From Nonomuraea guangzhouensis (GTDB taxonomy: Bacteria; Actinomycetota; Actinomycetes; Streptosporangiales; Streptosporangiaceae), in the NCBI RefSeq assembly GCF_019396345.1, contig NZ_JAHKRM010000005.1, forward strand, positions 400,640-464,639: DNA of 64,000 bases. The letters run 5' to 3'. Positions 16,680 to 25,271 of this stretch are shown piece after piece. Position 1 is the first letter of the stretch. Each line of letters opens with the position of its first letter. A program made the position numbers and the translations under genes. The notes under the pieces were generated by a model. It searched no databases. It was not told the DNA's origin and saw only the letters and a program-made list of their open reading frames with translations.

Positions 16680-19418
16680 TCACGGCAGTCGGAGCGTATA
16701 GCCGCCGCGATTGTGGGCCAGTCGGGCGATGGCGTGGGTCTGTTCGTCGTCGTTGTCATCGACGCGGTCGAACTGCTCGGCGACCCGGCCGCCCGCGCGG
16801 TCGCAGAAGGTGGTGGCGATGTAGCGTTCCTGCCCGGACGCTTGGACGCCCTGGACGTCGAACAGGGCGCTGGTACGGGAGATGGTGGCGATCTGCGCGT
16901 AGATGTCGATCGCGGCGTGGGCAAGGCGTTTCTGCTGGCGCTGTCGGAATTGGATGTCGGGGCCATGGATGCGCAGCAGCTTCTCGGCAGTGGCACGAAG
17001 CTGACCGACCTGGCCGGCGACCCGGTCGGCGTGGCGGCCAAGCGTGGGGTGGGCGGTGTCGAGCCGGTCGGGTCGTACCCGGCGCCGCAGACGCTGACCG
17101 GCGTAGTCGGCGAGGATGCCGATGCTGCCGATCGGGTCGGTGAGGTTCAGGTGGCGCAGGTCGGTGACCTCGTCGGCGACGGTTTTGAGGCCGGCGAGCG
17201 CGACGAAGGCGCGCAGCACATCGTTTGCGCCTTCGAAGATCGAAAAGACGCGGCTGTCGCGCAGCGCCTTGGCCGCCGGCGAGTCGGCCATGTACGCCTG
17301 ACCGCCTAGGAGTTGGAAGACCCGGTTGACGGCGTACCAGTGAAACTCGCTACCGGCGATCTTGGCCATGGCCGACTCGACAGAGTAGTCCGGCACGCCG
17401 GCATCGACGAGACCGGTGGTCAGATAAGCCATCGACTCGAAACCGTACAGGTAGGACACCATCCAGCTGATCTTGTCTTCGACCAGTTCGAACTCGGCCA
17501 AGGGCCGGCCGAACTGCTCGCGTCGGGTGGTGTGGTCGATGGCCAGGTCGATGAGGCGTTTGGTGGCGCCGACGACGCCGGTACCCAGCGACATGCGCCC
17601 GTTGTTGAGGGTGTGCATGGCGACCCGCAGGCCGTCTCCGGGTTCGCCTAGGACGTTCTCCTTGGGCACCCGTACATCGCGGAAAGTGAGCCGGCGCAGG
17701 TCGTTGCCGCGCAACCCCAGGGTGTCGTAGCGGTCCGGGGCGTCGAAACCCGGCATGCCCTTCTCCACGATGAGAGCCACGTGACCGGTCTCAGCGCGGG
17801 CGAAGACGCACACGACGTCTTTGCCGCCGTTGCCGATCCACCGTTTCTCGCCGTTGAGGACGTAGGAGCCGTCTGCCTGCCGCTCGGCGTAGGCGGTGAT
17901 GCCGCGCATGTCGGAGCCGGCGCCGGGCTCGGTCAACGCGAACCCGGCAAGCTTACGGCCGGCGGCCAGATCGGGCAGGAACCGGGCCTTTTGCTCGTCG
18001 GATCCGAACAGGTGGATCGGTTTCATCCCGATCGACTGGTGCACCCCCATGACCACCGACAGGCTGCCGTCGTAACCGCCGAACTCCTCCATCACCCGGC
18101 AGTAGCCGGTCTGCGACAGGCCCTGCCCGCCGTACTCGGGCGCCACATACAGGCCGAGCAGGCCGCGTTCGCCGAGCCCGCGCACAATGTTGTCGCCCAC
18201 CCACCGTTCCTGCTCAACCTTGATCGGGTCGTAGCTCGCGTCCAGGAAGTCCCGGGCGTCGCCGATCAGGCCGTCGACGCGGCGCTGCTCGTCACGGGTC
18301 AGCTGCGGATAGGGCATCACCATCGTGGCCGGCAGTCGGCCCGTGAACAGCGACTTGGCGAATGACGACACTGGCGGTGCGCCCGTGTCCGCTGCCTCGG
18401 CGCCGGTCCGGTCTCGTGCTGCGGGTCGCGTGCCGATGGCCGGGTGGGGCGCTACCGGTGCGGTGGGACCGGTGGCTACGTGCGCAGGTTCCGGGGCGTC
18501 CGACACGTCCTGCCGAGGTCGGGTCGTGTCGCCGCCATGGGTGGCTTGGGCACGGACGATGGCCACTGTGCCGGTCGCGTGGTGCAGCACGCGCTGGCTG
18601 GTGGAGCCGAGCAGCAGGCCGGTGAAGCCGCCGCGGCCACGGGATCCTACGACGGTCAGGGCGGCACCCGCGGATTCGGCGACCAGGACATCGGTGGACT
18701 CACCCTGGACGGCCTTCTGCTGGACCGGAACATCGGGGTACTTCTCGCGGCATTCGGCCACGGCTTCGGCGAGCAGCCGGGTAGGCCATTGGTACAAGTA
18801 ATCCGTGTAGTAGCTCCCGATCCGCCACTGGTAGGCGTGCACGGCGACAACGCCCAGGCGGTGCAGCGCCGCGTACGCGAAGGCGAAGTCGACGGCCAGA
18901 TTCGACAGGTCCGAGCCGTCCACGCCGACCACCACCTGGCCGGTAGCCGGGCCGGTCTCATCGGGGCCGCCGGATGGGCTGTCACGCACGACGACGACGG
19001 GGCAGGCGGCGTGCGCGGCGGTCTGGACGCCGACGGACCCGACGAGCAGTCCGGTGAACCCACCCAGGCCGCGGTGACCGACCACCACCAGGGCAGCGTC
19101 GCGGGAGGCGTCGATCAACGCCGCGGCGGGGGCGCACACTGGAAGATCAGTGCTGATGTCCAAGGCGGGGGCGATCTGGCGGGCTCGGTCGGTGGCGGTG
19201 CGCAGGAGTTGTTCGGCTTCCTGCTGGAGCCCGGCATCGGGCGGGCCCATCACCGGCGGTTCCAGCGATACGCCCATCAACGGCCACAGGAACGCGTGCA
19301 CGATCCGCAGCCGATACTGCCGGGCGGCCGCTTCTCGGGCTGCCCAGTCCACCGCGGACAGGCTCTGTGGAGAGCCATCGACTCCCACGACGATCACAGC
19401 GGCCTGGTTGATGGTCAT
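16680..19418 (-). CDS. Fusion protein: two universal stress domains plus acyl-CoA dehydrogenase
   Basis: One uninterrupted frame of 912 residues holds three domains. Usp domain 1 (about 5-146) has GVDGSPQS and the ATP-loop signature GHRGLGGFTGLLVGS at 114-128. Usp domain 2 (about 160-290) has GVDGSDLS and GSRGRGGFTGLLLGS at 258-272. A linker rich in Ala, Pro and Thr (about 291-349) leads to an acyl-CoA dehydrogenase of about 560 residues, with FALTEPGAGSDMRG, LGLRGNDLRRLTF, TRREQFGRPL and the catalytic base Glu729 in FSIFEGANDVLRA. Its long C-terminal extension recalls VLCAD/ACAD9. Universal stress proteins bind ATP and the dehydrogenase oxidises acyl-CoA with FAD, so nucleotide sensing may be linked to fatty-acid oxidation. 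An internal GTG near 18371 could yield the dehydrogenase alone, but no good ribosome binding site precedes it. Confidence 0.9.
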   Translation of the reverse strand: MTINQAAVIVVGVDGSPQSLSAVDWAAREAAARQYRLRIVHAFLWPLMGVSLEPPVMGPPDAGLQQEAEQLLRTATDRARQIAPALDISTDLPVCAPAAALIDASRDAALVVVGHRGLGGFTGLLVGSVGVQTAAHAACPVVVVRDSPSGGPDETGPATGQVVVGVDGSDLSNLAVDFAFAYAALHRLGVVAVHAYQWRIGSYYTDYLYQWPTRLLAEAVAECREKYPDVPVQQKAVQGESTDVLVAESAGAALTVVGSRGRGGFTGLLLGSTSQRVLHHATGTVAIVRAQATHGGDTTRPRQDVSDAPEPAHVATGPTAPVAPHPAIGTRPAARDRTGAEAADTGAPPVSSFAKSLFTGRLPATMVMPYPQLTRDEQRRVDGLIGDARDFLDASYDPIKVEQERWVGDNIVRGLGERGLLGLYVAPEYGGQGLSQTGYCRVMEEFGGYDGSLSVVMGVHQSIGMKPIHLFGSDEQKARFLPDLAAGRKLAGFALTEPGAGSDMRGITAYAERQADGSYVLNGEKRWIGNGGKDVVCVFARAETGHVALIVEKGMPGFDAPDRYDTLGLRGNDLRRLTFRDVRVPKENVLGEPGDGLRVAMHTLNNGRMSLGTGVVGATKRLIDLAIDHTTRREQFGRPLAEFELVEDKISWMVSYLYGFESMAYLTTGLVDAGVPDYSVESAMAKIAGSEFHWYAVNRVFQLLGGQAYMADSPAAKALRDSRVFSIFEGANDVLRAFVALAGLKTVADEVTDLRHLNLTDPIGSIGILADYAGQRLRRRVRPDRLDTAHPTLGRHADRVAGQVGQLRATAEKLLRIHGPDIQFRQRQQKRLAHAAIDIYAQIATISRTSALFDVQGVQASGQERYIATTFCDRAGGRVAEQFDRVDDNDDEQTHAIARLAHNRGGYTLRLP

Positions 19419-19717
19419 GCTCTCGGTCCCCTTCCGAGTGTGAGCGACGGCGGCTGCCGCAGCTGGGTGATCTGGCCGTCGGCCAGATCAGTCGATGCCG
19501 GGTTCAGGTACGAGCGTTGCGGGTCCGGCTGTGGATGGTGATCTCGGCGCCTGCACCTGCGTGAGGAGTTACGTGCCCGGATCGCTGAGCGGCGATGGCT
19601 TCGCGATGGTCAAGAGCGGGGCCGCGTTATTCCCGGCCTTCGGCGTGTGCCACGCGCCAAGCACGATCAGCAGCTTTCCGGCTGAGCCGGATGAGGTGGC
19701 GCCGTCGCCGGCCAGCC
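19419..19717 (+). other. 299-base gap, likely promoter of the Usp fusion
   Basis: No supported gene is seen on either strand. The end nearest 19419 should hold the promoter of the minus-strand Usp-dehydrogenase gene. I saw no clear palindrome or terminator. Confidence 0.4.
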
Positions 19718-20275
19718 TTATCTGACCGCGCAACAGGTGCAGAGTTCGACAGGCGGTGCCCGCGTCCACCGTGGATGGTTTGCCTGCCGCGGCCGTGCGG
19801 CGATCGTCGCCCGTGTGGCAGCCGGCCATCGGCGAGCGCCGGCCGCTCGAACATGACTCAGCTCCGCGGCTGCAGGTGATGCCAGCTCTGCCCACTGGTC
19901 GAGTCGGCGTCGCCCGGGCTGCGGTGATCGTGCCGGCCGACTGGTCGACGGTGCCGGCTGCGGGAGGTGCGTGAGCTCCTCCAAAACACCGGCAAGGTCC
20001 AGGACCCGGCGCACGCGCCGCTGCGGATTGACCACCGTGTAGCCGCGTCCACGCCGGATGGCGATGTTATGGCCGGCCACCAGGGCGCCGATTCCCGCAC
20101 AATCGAGGAACGTCACCGTGGCCAGGTCGACGACGACGTCGACCGGGCCTGGTGCCTGCAGTGTGTCCTCGATGGCGGCTCGCAGCGCACCGGCGGTGAG
20201 CAGATCGATCTCGCCGACAGGGGTCAGCGTGACGACCCGGTCGCCGACCGAGTATCGGGTCGATGAGAAACGCAT
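19718..20275 (-). CDS. STAS-domain anti-sigma-factor antagonist-like protein
   Basis: Residues 1-110 form a STAS domain: VVTLTPVGEIDLLTAGALRAA, VDVVVDLATVTFLDCAGIGAL and YTVVNPQRRVRRVLDLAGV. Such proteins free sigma factors by binding anti-sigma kinases. The usual phosphorylated serine (D-S-[ST]-G) reads DCAG, so it may not be switched by phosphorylation. After residue 115 an Arg/Pro/Ala-rich tail of about 70 residues has no family likeness and may be read-through in a degraded stretch. The ATG at 20275 has GGAGG upstream. The start lies inside the end of the upstream TraR/DksA gene (52-base overlap), so the two are probably translated together. Confidence 0.8.
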   Translation of the reverse strand: MRFSSTRYSVGDRVVTLTPVGEIDLLTAGALRAAIEDTLQAPGPVDVVVDLATVTFLDCAGIGALVAGHNIAIRRGRGYTVVNPQRRVRRVLDLAGVLEELTHLPQPAPSTSRPARSPQPGRRRLDQWAELASPAAAELSHVRAAGARRWPAATRATIAARPRQANHPRWTRAPPVELCTCCAVR

Positions 20276-20679
20276 CGGTGGCCTCCGTTCAGTGCAGTTG
20301 TTGCCGCGTTCGCGCCGGTGCATCCCGGCCAGCTGCCGGCCGGGCAGCCGGTCAGCTTGCGCTGGCACGGCACGCAGAACCGGGCGTGCGGCAGGATTTC
20401 CAGCCGTTGCGGCGGGATGTCGGTGGCGCAGCGTTCGCAGATCCCGTAGCTGCCCTCAGCCATGCGCCGCAACGCCTGCGCAGTGTCGGCCACCACCTGG
20501 CGGGAGGAGGCGATCAGCGCTTGGAGGATGTCGTCGTCGAAGCCGCCGCGGTCGGGCTGCCGGCCGCACACGGTAAGGTGTGCGAGCTGGTCGCTGTGCC
20601 GCTGGAACTGCTCCTCCAACGTGGTACGCAGCTCCTCGATCGGATCGTGCACAGTCGGATCGTCCACAGTGCTGGTCAC
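20224..20679 (-). CDS. TraR/DksA-type zinc-finger protein
   Basis: This protein of 151 residues carries a C4 zinc finger, CERCATDIPPQRLE and RFCVPCQRK, behind a helical segment (DPIEELRTTLEEQFQRHSDQL), the layout of DksA/TraR proteins that bind RNA polymerase's secondary channel. YGICERC and IPPQRLE are family hallmarks. Actinobacterial members take part in general stress control. The GTG at 20679 is supported by an AAAGGGG-type site; frames further upstream look non-coding. The last 35 residues beyond the finger run into the STAS gene and are probably not conserved. Confidence 0.82.
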   Translation of the reverse strand: MTSTVDDPTVHDPIEELRTTLEEQFQRHSDQLAHLTVCGRQPDRGGFDDDILQALIASSRQVVADTAQALRRMAEGSYGICERCATDIPPQRLEILPHARFCVPCQRKLTGCPAGSWPGCTGANAATTALNGGHRCVSHRPDTRSATGSSR

Positions 20680-21668
20680 GTAACTGGCCCCTTTCTCAAG
20701 GTTCGCGATGGCAGGCGCGGCAGATGTCCACGCCGCGGGTCGCAATGGGTGCGCTGGTGCCGGGTGCGAGCCAATGGGATTGGGGCAGCCGCGGCGGCGG
20801 GATCCCGGCAGGCCGCCATGGCCTGCCTCCTCGCTCGATCCGGCATCACCTTCTACAACCAACCTACGTCGTCATGAGGCGGAAGGCAGGGGGCTCCACC
20901 GGCCAACATGCCAGGGGCCTGGTTGCCGACCGTCGGCAATCACAACGTCACCGCGCTCACCTGGCCAACGAGGACCGCACGCCGTCGCCGGACACCTCGT
21001 GCCCGCGCCCGTCGACATGATGAAGACACCGGTGATCAGCGATCGTTCCAGCAGGTCGGCCCGGCAGCTGCGTGGCCCGGTAGGCGCTATGGTCAACGCC
21101 GTCCGCCGACCGCGACCTGCCCCTCTCTGGTCACGTCGACAGCGGCGACGCTGGTCGCCTCCGTCTATCGTGGTGGGCTGTCGCAGGCGTTTCGTCAGGT
21201 CGGTGGCGGCGTGGGCTCGCCGGCCGGCCACTCGCCATGGGATTGATGCCGCGTGCCGCGATCAAGGGTGGAAGACGGCGGCTGCGAGACGGTGCCGGGA
21301 CATGGACATCGACGACGCCGCGGATGACGAACAGCGGCGACGGCCAGAGCAGCGACGGCTCCGGCCGCCAGCACGAGTGAGGCTCTCAAAGATGGGCCGT
21401 GGTGGGGTTGCTCGGACACGTCCTTCATGGTGGTTGCGTCCCGCGATATCGGGCAGGTGCAGGCGAATAGGCACGGCCAGGTCTAAACTGCCGACGTCCG
21501 GCAAGGACCGGCTGGCGAAGCAGGCGCCCCGTCATCGTCATCGAGACCCGTCGACCAGCAGGGTTGACCAAGCTGGCCGGTGGGGTTTCCGCCGCTGCCG
21601 CCGGGCACCGTACACGGTGCATCGAAGGCGTCCGTGGTTCGGGAGGCGAGGCGGGTACGGAGGTGGGC
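20680..21668 (+). other. About 1 kb without a convincing gene
   Basis: Several long frames are open here on both strands, but all are Arg/Pro/Ala-rich and lack family motifs, as GC-rich non-coding DNA gives. One minus-strand frame (21195-21428) has a start and a short hydrophobic run, LRASLVLAAGAVAALAVAAV, and could encode a tiny membrane protein; I do not trust it enough to call. The left end holds the TraR/DksA promoter and the right end the pucR-type gene promoter. Confidence 0.4.
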
Positions 21669-22913
21669 ATGGCCGACAGCACCCGGGGGCGCAGCGAGCG
21701 CCCACCGTCGGAATCTGAGCCGGATGATGCGTGGCTTATCGGGGTCGCTGAGGGGGCCAGCCGGGACGCTGGGGGTGTGCCGGTGGAGTTGCTCGGTGAG
21801 TACCTGCCGCTGCTGGCCGACGCCGCCGTCCACGGACGCCGGCCCAAGCACGGCGAACTGGAGGCGGTGGGTCTGCTCGGCCGGCGGGCCGCGGAACAGG
21901 GCATCTCCGCCGGGCGGGTGGTTCAGCTGTACCTGTCGGCGGCGCGGCGGCTGTGGCAGGACCTGCCGATGGCGGTGCGCTCCCGCGACCGTGAGGAGGT
22001 GCGCGCCGCCACCACCGCAGTTCTGCACGTTGTCGACGTCGCGGTCGCCAGGCTCGCCGAAGGCTACGCCGACGCGCGCCGCGACCTGGTTCGCCGGGAA
22101 GAGACGCTGCGCCGCGAACTGATCGACGACCTCCTGCGCGGCGACTCCGACCTGGGCGCCTTGGTGGGACGCGCCGAGCCGTTCGGGCTCGACCTCGCCC
22201 GCGTCCACCAGGTCGCCCTCGCCGCGCCGAGCCGGCGGCTGCCCGATGCCGACGCGGCGATCAGCGCCCTGGAGGCGGTCGTGTTCGACCGGCTCGGTGA
22301 CCGGGACGTGCTCGTCGCGACCAAGGACGGTCTCCTCGTCGTGCTGGCACCCGCCGACCCCGCCCTGGCCGGCCGGGTAGCGCCCACCGCCGATCCCGGA
22401 GACGACCTTGGGCGGCTCATGCACCGCGAACTCAGCCGCCTACCGCGCGGGCGCCCTTGGCGGGTCGCTGTCGGCCGTGCTTATCCGGGCCTGTACGGCA
22501 TCGCCCGCTCCTACGAAGAAGCCCGCGAAGCGCTCACCATGGCCGGCCGGTTGCATGTCGACACCCCGGTCGTCAATGCCCACGACCTGCTCATCTACCG
22601 GGTTCTGCTACGCGACCAACCCGCCATCGTCGACCTGGTACACGCCGTGCTCAGCCCACTGCTGCAGGCTCGCGGTGGCGCCCAGCCGCTCCTGACCACC
22701 CTGGAGGCCTACTTCGACACCGGAGAGGTGGCCACCGAATCGGCCAAGCGGCTGCACGTGTCGGTGCGCACCGTCACTTACCGGCTGAACCGGGTCAAGA
22801 TGCTGACCGGTTACAACCCGGCAGACCCTGCTCACCGCTTCACCCTGCAAGCGGCGGTGCTCGGCGCCAAGGTTCTCAACTGGCCGGAACAACCCTTGCC
22901 CACGTCGGCCTAG
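21669..22913 (+). CDS. PucR/CdaR-type helix-turn-helix transcriptional regulator
   Basis: This 414-residue regulator has an N-terminal helical domain typical of actinobacterial PucR-like proteins (LGRRAAEQGISAGRVVQLYL), a central GGDEF-like region (VAVGRAYPGLYGIARSYEEAREAL near 275-300) and a C-terminal helix-turn-helix (LLTTLEAYFDTGEVATESAK, then VSVRTVTYRLNRVKMLTGYN). Such proteins usually activate catabolic or stress genes. The ATG at 21669 is taken because GGAGG precedes it by about 6 bases. It stands alone on the plus strand between minus-strand genes; its targets are not visible. Confidence 0.88.
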   Translation: MADSTRGRSERPPSESEPDDAWLIGVAEGASRDAGGVPVELLGEYLPLLADAAVHGRRPKHGELEAVGLLGRRAAEQGISAGRVVQLYLSAARRLWQDLPMAVRSRDREEVRAATTAVLHVVDVAVARLAEGYADARRDLVRREETLRRELIDDLLRGDSDLGALVGRAEPFGLDLARVHQVALAAPSRRLPDADAAISALEAVVFDRLGDRDVLVATKDGLLVVLAPADPALAGRVAPTADPGDDLGRLMHRELSRLPRGRPWRVAVGRAYPGLYGIARSYEEAREALTMAGRLHVDTPVVNAHDLLIYRVLLRDQPAIVDLVHAVLSPLLQARGGAQPLLTTLEAYFDTGEVATESAKRLHVSVRTVTYRLNRVKMLTGYNPADPAHRFTLQAAVLGAKVLNWPEQPLPTSA

Positions 22914-23199
22914 CCTGGACAGCGAGCAACCCATACGGCTGGAGTCAGTTGAACGCGACCCGTGCCGCTCAACAAGTCGATCAAGGTCCGCCCCGGACGG
23001 GCATCGGCCACCCGGCCGCAGCTGTTTATCGGCGCGACGACCATGATCATGCATACGCCGTGGTGCCTCCTACGATGACCGGGACATGACCTGGGCGTGG
23101 TGGCCGCGGTTGAGCCGGCCCGCCTCAGCCCGCACGACGCTGCGGCACCGGTGCGAGGGCGTTTCGCCCGGCCTGCTGGGTGGCCGCGCCATCATCGGA
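22914..23199 (+). other. 286-base convergent gap
   Basis: The gap lies between the convergent pucR-type and cupin genes. No gene, strong hairpin with a T-run, or repeat was recognised. Confidence 0.4.
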
Positions 23200-23532
23200 T
23201 CAGAGCAGCTTGGCAACGGTCAACAGGACCGCGGAGTCCTCCAACGCCTCGAGACTGTGGCGGGTGTCGGGCACGATGAGCAGGTCTCCGGTGCGCGCCT
23301 CCCACGACTGCGTACCGGCGATCATGCGGACACGGCCGTGGAGCACCTGCACCGTGGCCTCGCCGGGGTTCTCGTGCTCGGCGAGGCTCGCGCCTTGGCT
23401 CATGCCGATGACCGTCTGCCGGAGCACCTTCTCGTGGCCGCCGTAGACGGTGCCGGCAGCGTGACCGCCACCGGCCGAGGCTGCCCGGTCGGCTTGTTGG
23501 CGGGCCAGAGCTGTGAGCGAGACTTTCTGCAT
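23200..23532 (-). CDS. Small cupin-domain protein
   Basis: This 110-residue protein has one cupin barrel: SLAEHENPGEATVQVLHGRV gives the first metal motif (His, Glu) and PDTRHSLEALEDSAVLLTV the second (His). TWO-motif cupins this small are common in actinobacteria next to stress and redox genes and may sense or bind small molecules. The ATG at 23532 is chosen because GGAGG lies about 14 bases upstream and homology-like sequence begins there. It lies downstream of gap on the same strand with a 211-base gap. Function not assigned. Confidence 0.82.
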   Translation of the reverse strand: MQKVSLTALARQQADRAASAGGGHAAGTVYGGHEKVLRQTVIGMSQGASLAEHENPGEATVQVLHGRVRMIAGTQSWEARTGDLLIVPDTRHSLEALEDSAVLLTVAKLL

Positions 23533-23743
23533 GTCGTCCTTGCCTCCGGGTTTGACTGCTGGCACAGGCGTGGGACCGCCTCTGGCGTCTTTTGGGCATC
23601 GCCGCACTGCAACGTGAATCGTCTCTCACACTGGTGCGGCGCCACTGGGCTGCGGCGTCTCTGGTTACCGGCCGGCTTATCGCCGAGGACCGCGGTTTGC
23701 GAGTCCGGAACGTAAGCGCCGCAACGGTCTTTGAAGCAAGGCA

Positions 23744-24748
23744 TCAGGTCGCGGCCACGCCGAGCGTGGTGCGAGCCTCGCGGATCATCTGGTGGGTGAA
23801 TCCCCATTCATTGTCGTACCAGGCCATCACCTTGACCAGGGTGGCATCCACGACTCGGGTCAGGTCGAGGTCGACGACGGCCGCACGGGGGTCGCCGACG
23901 ATGTCGGCGGAGACCAGCGGATCCTCCGAGACACCGATAATGCCCTGGTAGTGGCCGGATGTAGCCTCCTGCCGGTAGGCGTCGTTGACCTCCTCGACGG
24001 TGGTGGGCCGGTCGGCGACGAACACGATGTCGGCGATCGAACCCACCGGGATGGGGGCGCGCACCGCGATCCCGTCGAACCTGCCGGCCAGTTCGGGGAC
24101 GGCACGGGTGGTGGCTCGTGCCGCTCCGGTCGAGGTGGGTACCAGGTTGGCCGCTGCGGCCCGCCCGCGCCGGAAACTCTTGCTCGGGCCGTCGACGAGT
24201 TGCTGGCCGGCGGTGTAGGCGTGGATGGTCGTCATCACCGCCCGTTGGACCCCGATGTGCCGGTGGGCGACCTCGATGACCGGGGTGATGCAGTTGGTGG
24301 TGCAGCTGGCGCAGGAAATGATCTGCGGTTCACCTTTGGGGTGGTTCACACCGTGGACCACCGTGGGCACGCTCTCCGCGGTTGTCGGCGCGGAAAGGAT
24401 CACGTACGAGGCGCCGGCCCGAAGGTGCTTTTTCAGGTCGTCCTCGGTCTTGAAGACACCGGTGCATTCCAGCACCAGGTCCACGCCGAAGTCAGCCCAC
24501 GGCAGGTACGCCGGGTGATGTTCGGCGAACGCCGGGATCCGCCGGTCGTCGATGAGCAGCGCTCCGTCCACGGCGTCGACCTTGCGGTGGTAGCGGCCGT
24601 AGACAGTGTCGTATCTGAGCAGGTAGGCCAGGTTGTCGACGTCGGCGATGTCGTTGACCACGACGAGGTCGAGCCCGTCGCCGTCCAGGAGGATCTTCAA
24701 CGCTGCCCGGCCGATGCGGCCCAGTCCGTTGATGGCCACGCGTGGCAT
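23744..24748 (-). CDS. gap: Glyceraldehyde-3-phosphate dehydrogenase, type I
   Basis: This 334-residue enzyme oxidises glyceraldehyde 3-phosphate to 1,3-bisphosphoglycerate in glycolysis. INGLGRIGRAALK is the NAD-binding start, the catalytic Cys149 sits in SCASCTTNC (145-153), His176 is in TTIHAYTAGQQ, and WYDNEWGFTHQM closes the C-terminus. Asp33 after the second strand (VVNDIAD) favours NAD. The usual housekeeping gap sits with pgk and tpiA; neither is next to this one, so it is probably a second copy used under particular conditions. Confidence 0.95.
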   Translation of the reverse strand: MPRVAINGLGRIGRAALKILLDGDGLDLVVVNDIADVDNLAYLLRYDTVYGRYHRKVDAVDGALLIDDRRIPAFAEHHPAYLPWADFGVDLVLECTGVFKTEDDLKKHLRAGASYVILSAPTTAESVPTVVHGVNHPKGEPQIISCASCTTNCITPVIEVAHRHIGVQRAVMTTIHAYTAGQQLVDGPSKSFRRGRAAAANLVPTSTGAARATTRAVPELAGRFDGIAVRAPIPVGSIADIVFVADRPTTVEEVNDAYRQEATSGHYQGIIGVSEDPLVSADIVGDPRAAVVDLDLTRVVDATLVKVMAWYDNEWGFTHQMIREARTTLGVAAT

Positions 24749-24852
24749 CTCATCCCACCTTCATCTTGAAGTCTCGTCAGCATGCAGGAGCTGCGGCGAA
24801 CCGGCGACACTCGCAGCTGATGCCCTACCCGATCCGCGCGGTGAAGCCGCCC

Positions 24853-25194
24853 TCAGGTGTGGCTCGGGTGACCGGTGACCAGCGGGGTATCCACTCCCGC
24901 TCGGCCGAGCTTGGCCGCCCCGCCCGGCGAACCCAGCGCCGCGACCGCGCCAGGCAGCGCTTCGGTGAAGAATCTGGCGTTGTCGGCGATGAACTCCGAC
25001 CAGGCCGCCGGCACGTCGTCCTCGTAAAAGATCGCCTCTACCGGGCAGACCGGCTCGCACGCGCCGCAGTCCACGCACTCATCGGGGTGGATGTACAGCG
25101 CCCGAGCCCCCTCATAGATGCAATCGACCGGACACTCCTCGACGCAGGCCCGGTCGACGACATCGATGCACGGCTCCGCGATCACATAGGTCAT
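24853..25194 (-). CDS. fdxA: Seven-iron ferredoxin, mycobacterial FdxA type
   Basis: This 113-residue ferredoxin carries a 3Fe-4S and a 4Fe-4S cluster: Cys9, Cys17, Cys21 and Cys25 in the first motif and Cys40, Cys43, Cys46 and Cys50 in CVDCGACEPVCPVEAIFYEDD. MTYVIAEPCID and the C-terminal APLGSPGG-like stretch match mycobacterial FdxA, which is known to be induced in the dormancy (DosR) response. The ATG at 25194 has GAGGAGGAGG upstream. It is divergent from the SufR-like regulator with 77 bases between, and could serve the ferredoxin-reductase-type protein at 947. Confidence 0.93.
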   Translation of the reverse strand: MTYVIAEPCIDVVDRACVEECPVDCIYEGARALYIHPDECVDCGACEPVCPVEAIFYEDDVPAAWSEFIADNARFFTEALPGAVAALGSPGGAAKLGRAGVDTPLVTGHPSHT

Positions 25195-25271
25195 ATCGGC
25201 CTCCTCCTCGCCGGGCATCGCACCAGCGGCTGTTTTTAGACTATCAGCATCATTTTTAATAGAGTGGTGGG
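25195..25271. promoter_or_regulatory. Divergent promoter region between fdxA and the SufR-like regulator
   Basis: These 77 bases separate two divergent starts. Bases about 25230-25262 are strikingly AT-rich for this chromosome (TTTTTAGACTATCAGC, then ATCATTTTTAATAGAG). The outer ends ACT and AGT form only a weak dyad, so no firm operator is called, but both promoters must lie here and the neighbouring regulator is the natural candidate to bind it. Confidence 0.6.

Noticed and set aside
19495..19725. Plus-strand 76-codon frame between the Usp fusion and STAS genes
   Set aside because: No motif, no ribosome binding site, and it overlaps the end of the STAS gene.
20708..21718. 336-codon plus-strand frame between the DksA-like and PucR-type genes
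   Set aside because: Arg/Pro/Ala-rich throughout, no start signal, and it runs into the PucR-type gene in another frame.
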